Under the pieces are notes generated by a model. That model was not told the DNA's origin, made no database searches, and saw nothing but the letters and a program-made list of their open reading frames with translations. Of a stretch of DNA of 64,000 nucleotides, positions 55,701 to 64,000 are shown one piece after another. Origin of the DNA: Riptortus pedestris (lineage: Eukaryota; Arthropoda; Insecta; Hemiptera; Alydidae); NCBI GenBank assembly GCA_019009955.1, contig CM032232.1, positions 51,285,501 to 51,349,500 of the forward strand, written 5' to 3'. How positions within the stretch are numbered: position 1 is the first letter of the stretch; every line of letters begins with the position of its first letter. A program made the position numbers and the translations under genes.

Positions 55701-58480
55701 CAAGGTGCTTACTGATGTGACGTTAATATTCTGTGATAATAAAGGTTGTGCCTGTGGTAATAAATAAATGTGCAGCGTGATAGTAAACGGTGCAGATTGT
55801 GGTTAGTAGTCAAAAAAATATAAGTTTTATCAACGGCAGTTGTATTGTAGCATATCCGAGTTCAAAATAAATTGGTGTAGTAGCTGCACTAAACACGTTA
55901 TAATTTTTTCTATTTAAATAGCAGCAATCCCAAATGAACCCCTAAATAAAGCTCAAACTCGTTTTATTATTTATCTGTCGATAAAAATAAAACTAACACT
56001 CCATGGTGTTATAGAAGATCCTGAATATAAAGGACCTTGAAAAGGAAAAAAGTTGTACAGAACAACATAACTTAGTAAAAAACTAAATTTCCGCCCAAGA
56101 CAATTCGGCAGTCATTTTTTACCTAAATTTTAGCATCCGACTGACAATAATCGTGGATATTCGTTACGAAATCTTTCGATATCTCTCCACATCAACTCGC
56201 ATGCCGATATTAGGGAAAAGTAATTTACTATGCGTATTGACTAATATGATAAGATTTATAATGTATGAGGGTGCTCACTTGTTGTCGTTGGTGTGAGTAG
56301 TGATGTGGTTTACTCTGTTTTATTGGTAGTGTTTTATATTAATTTATAATATATAATATATATAAACTATATATATATACTATAGTTATAATATATGATA
56401 TAATATTAAAATAATATAAATTATAAATAAATAAATTTTAAAAATAAAACCGTCTTTCAGAGGAAAATCCGGAGCATGCGAGTCCTGTAGTGGAAATCGT
56501 CAGCCACCATTCTATTAAAGCAAGCATACTAATATATTCACCAGGGACCTTGGCAAGCGCTACAGAATTCTAATAGGGGAAGCGACATCAGCCTCATCCT
56601 GTACTGCCCTCGCAAGTGAAAGCAACCAATTATACGCGCCAACGAACAAGCACTATCAACAGACCCTGCCTCTAAACGTAGAACAACAGATATCCGACCC
56701 ATTTTTAGACTAAAATCACAATAAGTTCCGACAAGCACGGAGCTGTAGCTGTAAACTAACTGCAGATTTCCCAATGATCGTGCTCCACATACTTTGCCTC
56801 CTTATGTCATAAAATTGCTAAATGTTCAAAGACTGAAGTCACGGAACCAATATTATGGTATTTAAGATCTTCTAAATAAATATTGCTCTTCATAATATCT
56901 GTACACCAGCACTTCAAAATTGTAATAATACTAACATGTGGCCAGCTTGGCAGTGCGCGGAGGCGGACTTGAATTTACTGAAATAGCCAAAATACCTATA
57001 AACCCCCAATACTACTCTCAGGTTTAATATTGTCATAGATTTCAGAAAATGCTCGTACCTACAGCCAAACGACCAATTCTGACCAAATACAGATAAGAAT
57101 GGTTTCTTATAGACAGTCTTTTCCGCACTCCTCACATATAGTAAACGGAGATATTTGAATTTTCGCGAAATATTCCACACCCCTACTGACTTTTTGCCGG
57201 ATGAACTAAAACATCCATGACTAGGATATTTGACCTACGTTCAAATTAAATTCTACATTATAACAAAATGAATAAAATCTCTAGTTAATAATTCCAAGAT
57301 TAGAAATAAAAGTGTACATCGATGTTTTTACCAGAACAACATACATATTATATTATAACACTAAACTGATACAATAGGAACTTGGTTATATAATGATTTT
57401 TCTTCATTCAATGCGACCTTATACTCAACAGAAATAGACTATTTGCATTCTTTGAGATGAGGTTTCTTTCCCTTTCCACTTTAATCCCCATCTACAAACC
57501 TCCCTCTCTACGTTTTATGTAAAACGTAAAAAGACCAAAATCTTGACGTTAAACGGCTGGAAATTAGATAACTATGTAAGGCAGGGGTTGCCTGGGCGCG
57601 TGTGGTTTTTTCTATGCAATAATTCGCAAATAATTATACTCCATTATTCTATGATCAGCTTCGCCGATCGCACAAAAAGTGTTCTATAATAATCTAATCT
57701 TATCTGGAAGAATTAAATGTGTCTAATCAATCTTCCATATAAATACATAGCAGTTTCTGATAATATCATGCATATGATTTAACAGAGAGATTTATGTTTA
57801 CAACTTCTTAAGTTTCATCCTTAAGTGAAACTCAACTACTCATAGTCGAAAATTCTGAAAATCGTCATATTTAACAATAATGCATGTTACTAAAACCCTA
57901 TGAACCACATTATTCTAACAACCTTTACCTCTTGCCTTTCCTAACCTTTGTACATGTTTAAATTTATGAGTCTCATGCGAAAAGATTACCTCAGTCATCA
58001 ATTTTATGTTTTTCGGTTCTTTACTCGAAAAATGTTTATATTTTATACCTCTCTTATTTATTCTGTTTAATTTCTCATACACCATATTCCTTTATGTTAA
58101 AAACCGTTTCCAACTCAAACACACTAAACGATCGTATTGTTGCTATTAGGCTATGAATGTGCGGAAAGGTGGGGACTGGGTGCAAGACGAGGTTTAGTGC
58201 CTGAGAGGAGGAATTCGCAACGAAATATATACAAATATTTTCACGTATCATTATGCAGTATTGCGCGATCGTAAAATGCGCTTATAATAACACCAAACTT
58301 TCTTGGCCCTTAAGCTTACTTGCATTCGTTCCTATGCCAATTGTTCTTTTCACATGCATTTTTTTTCTCGTAACCTCAAGTTATTTATTAAGGCGAGTCT
58401 TATCTTTGAGAGGCTTTCCCCTTAGCTTTTAGTCCTTGTAACACGTCCCCCCACCCCAAACCACCTATCTAACCCAGTTC
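55701..58480. other. decayed sequence, no gene identified
   Basis: Scattered HINE-like words (e.g. 'ACGTTTTATGTAAAACGTAAAAAG' at 57510, 'GAGATATTTGAATTTTCGCG' at 57150), an AT-only patch at 56335-56440, and a less AT-rich block at 56460-56790. Small open frames on the minus strand at 56538-56774 and 56914-57180 show no family motif I recognise; I do not call them genes. Confidence 0.45.
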
Positions 58481-58604
58481 GCCGTTTTCTATATGCGATT
58501 ATATAGGAAATGATAGAACGTTATTTGGTACGACGAAGAGGAGAGTCACAAATGTGCGTCTAATAGTTGCAGGAAATACATGCCCCCTCCAGTATTTACG
58601 CATC

Positions 58605-58885
58605 CGCCTGCTCGACAGACTTTTACATTCTGGAAAATAGAAAAGAAAAAAAAAGAAAGAAATATATTTAATTCGATATACAGCATGGCAGATGAGTATG
58701 CTGCTCCTTGTTGAATGCAGCCAATAGGAGGAGGGGGGGGGGCTGCTTAAATTGCTGTTGCTACCACATTCCATAATTATGTGCTGGTATTGCTGGATCT
58801 TTATCTCAGCCTCACTGTAAGTTAATATTGCACAAGCTTGTCCATATTCAATCACTTCTATTTTAGGTACTATACAAGTCGACGC
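58605..58885. repeat. duplicated spacer X, copy 2
   Basis: Matches 53355-53630 from GACAGACTTTTACATTCT through CATGGCAGATGAG, the G run, 'CCACATTCCATAATTATGTGCTGGTATTGCTG' and 'TTTTAGGTACTATACAAGTCGACG', with scattered substitutions and a longer A-rich stretch at 58640-58665. Confidence 0.85.
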
Positions 58886-59049
58886 ATATTAGCGGACTTC
58901 CCGCGAGGAAAATCAGGTAACAATGTTGAACTCATGAAGGGATTTTCGAAAATGTCAATGGATCCTACCCAAGAAATGACGAAAATAAGGTATATATAAA
59001 TATTTATATTTACATAAATATTTATATGTGCCTGCGAGACGGACTTTTT
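58886..59049 (+). mobile_element. HINE reduced to head and tip
   Basis: Head (TTAGCGGACTTCCCGCGAGG … GATCCTACCCAAGAAATGACG), a short AT stretch, then GTGCCTGCGAGACGGACTTTTTT: body and inverted motif are deleted. Confidence 0.7.
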
Positions 59050-59164
59050 TACCTCAGTCAATAAACATGTTAGCTAACGTTTTTATTCCAGATTTCATAG
59101 GCGTCTATCTGAGGAGAAATAGAGAAACGATGGTACTATGATATCGTCAGCCTTGTTCATATTT

Positions 59165-59212
59165 CAGTTCGAGGGAAATCTGCTTCGCTTACGCAGCACC
59201 TGCTTGGCAGAA
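59165..59212 (+). mobile_element. HINE 3' end fragment
   Basis: GAGGGAAATCTGCTTCGCTTACGCAGCACCTGCTTGGCAGA: inverted motif and stem-loop, no body to its left. Confidence 0.75.
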
Positions 59213-59562
59213 TACTCATAAATTCCTAGATGGGATCGATAGACATTTGAAGGAGTTTTAGAGTCGATAGAATCATAAAAGTTACGTCTCATAAACGAAA
59301 TTACTGCAGAGATCGGCTCTATAATTTGAGCAATGAATGAATACCCATTTACAATCAATCGCAGTTACAATCCCTTGTAACTCGTCCAGACTGACAACAA
59401 ATCAATCCATCACTTCATTGGTAAATGCTATAACGGATACACACACTACTGCGCCAACAAAAATGCCCCTCCCCATCCTGTCGCAGCAAATCTGCTTACT
59501 CAGCGAATTTACTAATGCATTTACACCATTACATATTCTTTATAATAAGGGGCAAATATCAA
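59213..59562. other. no gene seen
   Basis: Includes a reversed HINE-head scrap (GATGGGATCGATAGACATTTGAAGGAG) near 59230. A 77-residue open frame at 59337-59570 has no recognisable motif. Confidence 0.45.
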
Positions 59563-59626
59563 TTAGCTGATTTCCCTTAAGGTTGTACCCATGACGTGAG
59601 TTTTGACAAATTTCTTCCGTGTATAT
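59563..59626 (+). mobile_element. HINE 5' head bordering a Helitron
   Basis: TTAGCTGATTTCCCTTAAGGTTGTACCCATGACGTGAG passes through GTGTATATATATAT straight into a Helitron 5' end. Confidence 0.75.
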
Positions 59627-62187
59627 ATATATATATATAAAACATTGTAACCTCGGTCTGTACATTGATTTTTTTCGCGAAATTTCACGATAACTTTTCG
59701 GTTCACATGTCATAGACACCATATCTGCATTTTGTTTCTTTCGTGTATGTTTGTTTGTTTGTTTGTTTGTTTGTTTGTTTGTTTGTTTGTTTGTTTGTTT
59801 GTTACCTTTTCACGCATAAACGGCTGAACCGAATTTTATGAAATTTGGTATGTATACTACTACTACCCCAACTTAGACTTTAGGCTATATTAATTTTCTC
59901 TGAGACGAACAGGAGTGGGGGTTATAAGGGAAGCCTGAAATTAAAAATAGCGATATTTCGTTTTCTATTGGTTTTTCGGCAAATATGTACATAATAAAAG
60001 TTGTTTATTTTGTTATTTAGAGTAACTTTTGTTATATACACTTTTGTCGTATACCGAAGTTTAAATTGCGTTATACGCTAAACATTATAGCGGGAGTCAA
60101 CAATATTATTTGCCAAAAAAGACTCAACCGAACTAAATAAAACTCGGTATGTGTATTAGCAGTGAGGCCTTCATTATAATAAGCCCTACCAACATTTCTA
60201 TGGACGGGCAGGAGTAGGGGTTATAAGGGAAGCCTGAAATTAAAAATAGTGATATTTCGTTTCCTATTGGTTTTTCCGCAAATATGAACATTACAAAAGT
60301 GGTTTATTTTGTTATTTAGAGTTACTTTTGTCATATACACTTTTTTCGTATACCGTTTAATAAACGAGATATACGCTAAAACCTATAGCGGAAGTGAACA
60401 ATTTTATTTGGGACAAAATACCCAACCGAAATAAATAAAACTCGGTATGTCTATTAGCACTAAAGCTTTCATTATTACAAGCCATACCCACATTTCTAGG
60501 GACGGGCAGGAGTGGGGGTTATAAGGGAAGCTAGAAAGTAAAAATAGCGATATTTCTTTTCCTATTCGTTTTTCGGCAAATATGAACATAACAAAAGTTG
60601 TTTATTTTGTTATTTGGAGTAACTTTTATTATATTCACTTTTGTCGTATACCGAATTATAAACGAGATATACGCGAATACCTATAGCAGAAGTGAACAAT
60701 TTATTTGGCACGAAAGGACTCAACGGAATATAAAATAAATACTCGGTTTGTAGTATTAGCACTAACCTCCTTCTTTATAATAAGCTATACCAACATTTCT
60801 AGGGGACGGGCAGGAGTGGGGGCTTTAAGAGAAGATTAATTTAAAAATAGCTGTATTTCGTTTTCAATTGTGGTGTTCTTTTTATGCACTTGACAAATGT
60901 AGTTTATTTTTCTATTTAAAGTTATCTTTTGTTATATTCCAATTTTGTCGGATAGAAAAGTATAAACGAATTATTTACATTAAATCTAAAGCGAGAGCCA
61001 TCAATTTTTGTTGGCCACTAACGAATGAGTCGAACTTCGCAAAAACTCGGTGTGTTGAATTTAGCATTAATTCGTCCATTGATTATATGCTATTTTAAAA
61101 ATTTTAGGTTATGATGGGATTGGATTATAAGTGTGGCTGAAATAAAAAACTCGCTTTTTTTTATTTTCTATACTGTTTTGCGGCAAACATGCACATAACT
61201 ATAGTAGTTTACTTTGTTATTTAGAGTAAACTTATTGTGTGCATTCACTTTTGTTGGTAAAATGAAGTAAACACGGGATAAACGCTATACGGGAGTCAAT
61301 AATTTATATTAGTACTTATTTAATGGGTTTTTAATAAATGAATATTATGACAAGTGATGTTATGTGTTCATCTTATATGCTGTTTCAAATTATGATTCTG
61401 ATAAGTTAGGTTAAAAATTTTAGTCGCCACCACATTATTAATTTATTATACCTAGAAATAAACTTAGTAATTTATTTCCAATATAAAAATTAACTATAAG
61501 AGCATTTCCATTATTTAATTTGTATAAAAAAATGTGCTATCATAATAATTAAACGTTAATGGTAATGTCATTATGACAAAAAACAATATGCGTTTAAACT
61601 CGATATGATATGATATTTTCAGGGTACCACTATTATTTAGTTCCATCCGGTAGATAAATTATTAAAATAATGTTTTGAATCAATAATTTAAGTAGAAGAA
61701 TTTTGAGAAGTCTCATGCGGGAACGGAAGATGAATGGAGCCTTACTAGATAATTGAGTTTACTAATTTCCCGTCTGGCATTACTGAAAGTAGTTTCCAGT
61801 GTGATTCGCTATTACAAATATAATCTTACGTTCAAAAACTTTGCCTTATATTATATGCGCTCGGATTGGCTTTTGAAAGGAAATATGTTCATTATAGATG
61901 ATATTTAATTGTAATAAATGCTACCCATGATTATGGTTTGAATTATTGAAAAAAAGGTGAGTCAAAAAGTGTAGAGGGATAAATTAGGAACACATTTTCA
62001 TTTATTCTTCAAAACTAAAATTTCTATTATATCAATCCTCTGAAATTACACTTCAGGGTTGGCTATTTCGGAAAACCATTACGTCTTGGATGGAAATGTA
62101 ATTGTACACATTGAAGTCTTGCTATCAAAATACCATCTTTAGTAAGTCAACAATGATTTCCCGGGCATCGCCGGGTACCTTAGCTAG
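59627..62187 (+). mobile_element. Helitron-like element, longest copy, B-type tail
   Basis: AAAACATTGTAACCTCGG start, pure (GTTT)n at 59748-59803, five monomers, then the B-type tail from about 61320 (GGAAATATGTTCATTATAGATGATATTTAATTG shared with 30070 and 52420). Ends TTCCCGGGCATCGCCGGGTACCTTAGCTAG. No Rep or helicase coding. Confidence 0.92.
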
Positions 62188-62202
62188 TATATATATATAT
62201 AT

Positions 62203-62235
<33 letters not shown>

Positions 62236-62241
<6 letters not shown>

Positions 62242-62503
62242 GTAACCCACTCCTGTTCGTCTCAGAGAAAATTAATATAGCCTAAAGTCTAAGTTGGGTT
62301 AGTAGTAATATACATACCAAGTTTCATAAAATTCGGTTCAGCCGTTTTTGCGTGAAAAGGTAACAAACAAACAAACAAATAAACAAACAAACAGACACCA
62401 AAGAAACAAAATGTAGTTATGGTGTCTATGACATGTGAAACGAAAAGTTATCGTGAAATTTCGCGAAAAAAATCAATGTACAGACAGAGGTTACAATTTT
62501 ATC
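62236..62503 (-). mobile_element. Helitron 5' fragment, reverse
   Basis: Starts inside a monomer (AACCCACTCCTGTTCGTCTCAG), then (AAAC)n and the complete reversed 5' block (CAGACAGAGGTTACAATTTT). Confidence 0.9.
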
Positions 62504-63329
62504 TATATATATATAAAATTGTAACCTCTGTCTGTACATTGATTTTTTTCGCGAAATTTCACGATAACTTTTCGTTTCACATGTCATAGACACCATATCT
62601 GCATTTTGTTTCTTTCGTGTATGTTTGTTTGTTTGTTTGTTTGTTTGTTTGTTTGTTTGTTTGTTTGTTTGTTTGTTACCTTTTCACGCATAAACGGCTA
62701 AACCGAATTTTATGAAACTTGGTATGTATATTACTACTAACCCAACTTAGACTTTAGGCTATATTAATTTTCTCTGAGACGAACAGGAGTGGGGGTTATA
62801 AGGGAAGCCTGAAATTAAAAATAGCGATATTTCGTTTTCTATTGGTTTTTCGGTAAATATGCACATAACAAAAGTTGTTTATTTTGTTATTTAGAGTAAC
62901 TTTTGTTATATACACTTTTGTCGTATACCTAAGTATAAATGAGTTATACGTTAAAACTTTAGCGGGCACTAACGGCTGAACCGAACTTAACAAAACTCGG
63001 TATGTCAATTAGCATTAATTCTTCCATGATTATAAGTTATATTAAAAGTTTTAGGTTCGAGCGGGGGGGGGGGTTAAAAGGGAGGCCTGAAATAAAAATT
63101 CACCATATTTACATGTATAAGAGACGGGAAATATAAAAATATCGAAGACTGTGAAGCCTTATCGAACAAATAATTCTATTATTAGCAAATCCACGGCAAA
63201 GATGGGTATCAATCCTAAACACTGGGACGGGTAAATGTCAAAATATTGTGCAATGTAAAGCCTGCTAAAAAATACCATCACCATTCAGCCTCAAATGAAT
63301 TCCCGGGCGAAGCCGGGTATCTGAGCTAG
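62504..63329 (+). mobile_element. Helitron-like element, short copy
   Basis: 5' end about 10 bp from the reversed 5' end to its left. Long (GTTT)n (62626-62677), one monomer, a G9 run at 63065 and an A-type end. Confidence 0.93.
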
Positions 63330-63349
63330 TATATATATATAGATAGATA

Positions 63350-63400
<51 letters not shown>
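63330..63400. repeat. (TA)n microsatellite
   Basis: TA run with GATA interruptions at a Helitron junction. Confidence 0.95.
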
Positions 63401-63406
<6 letters not shown>

Positions 63407-64000
63407 GTAACCTCTGTCTGTACATTGATTTTTTTCGCGAAATTTCACGATAACTTTTCGTTTCACATGTCATAGACACCATATCTGCATTTTGTTTCTT
63501 TCGTGTATGTTTGTTTGTTACCTTTTCACGCATAAACGGCTGAACCGAATTTTATGAAACTTAGTATGTACAGTACTACTAACCCAACTTAGACATTAGG
63601 CTATATTAATTTTCTCTGAGGCGAAAAGGAGTGGGGGTTATAAGGGAGGCCTGAAATTAAAAATAGTGATATTTCGTTTCCTATTAGTTTTTCCGCAAAT
63701 ATAAACATAACAAACAATGTTTATTTTGTTATTTAGAGTAACTTTTGTAATATACACTTTTGCCGTATACGGAAGTATAAATGAGTTATACGCTAAAAAT
63801 TATAGCGGGAGTCAACAATATTATTTGCCAAAAAAGACTCAACCGAACTAAATAAAACTCGGTATGTGTATTAGCAGTTATGCTTTCATTATAATAAGCC
63901 ATACCAACAGTTCTATGGACAGGCAGGAGTGGGGGTTATAAGGGAAGCCTGAAATTAAAAATAGCGATATTTCGTTTCCTATTGGTTTTTTCGCAAATAT
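63401..64000 (+). mobile_element. Helitron-like element, cut by window end
   Basis: 5' block, short (GTTT)2 tract, first monomer and the start of a second. It continues beyond the window. Confidence 0.92.

Noticed and set aside
56538..57180. Small host genes on the minus strand
   Set aside because: Frames of 78 and 88 residues without any recognisable domain, splice evidence or conservation; the region is decayed repeat.

Overview
This 64 kb window is AT-rich, gene-poor eukaryotic DNA made almost entirely of transposable elements and simple repeats. I find no host protein gene, rRNA, tRNA gene or CRISPR array. The only protein-coding traces are four dead DNA-transposon transposases. An arthropod is the best guess: one transposase has the DUF4817-type N-terminus common in arthropod Tc1/mariner-like elements, and the rolling-circle elements resemble insect Lep1/DINE-1 types. 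This is inference; another invertebrate is not excluded and I cannot name a species.

Two non-autonomous families dominate. Family 1 is Helitron-like. It starts with (TA)n followed by AAAATTGTAACCTCTGTCTG, carries a (GTTT)n tract, then a variable number of ~299 bp monomers, and ends with a CCCGGGCGAAGCCGGG hairpin, 8-9 nt, and CTAG before T. Family 2 (called HINE here) looks like a DINE-1/HINE-type Helentron derivative. Its head is TTTTAGCAGATTTCCC, followed by a (TA)n microsatellite, a body, the inverted copy GGGAAATCTGCT, a short ACGCAG/CTGCGT stem-loop and a GACTTTT end.

Layout. 1-5.1 kb: sparse, with old SINE remnants and a local duplication. 5.1-6.7 kb: a ~68 bp minisatellite split by an inverted-repeat MITE. 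6.7-13 kb: a deep nest. One HINE is split in its microsatellite by two Helitrons and a mariner-like element, and again in its body by a second mariner, which is itself split by a Merlin element with perfect 28 bp TIRs and an 8 bp target duplication. 13-23 kb: HINE copies, tRNA-derived SINEs, a ~290 bp palindrome, a decayed GTF2IRD2/ZBED-like hAT transposase and an exact (C15A)31 array. 23.5-35.9, 37.6-52.7 and 59.6-64 kb: arrays of Helitron copies, mostly head-to-tail, often joined with no spacer except TATATA. 36-37.6 and 52.7-59.6 kb: HINE copies, a solo LTR, a duplicated spacer, and decayed sequence.

Main conclusions: (i) HINE microsatellites repeatedly host the Helitron insertions; (ii) the Helitron monomers form a stem-loop-bearing, satellite-like array of variable copy number; (iii) several nests give a relative order of insertion. 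Some patches (about 29.3, 39.2-41, 42.1-43.3 and 47.1-48.7 kb) show scattered small indels relative to neighbouring copies, which looks more like uncorrected sequencing error than evolution.
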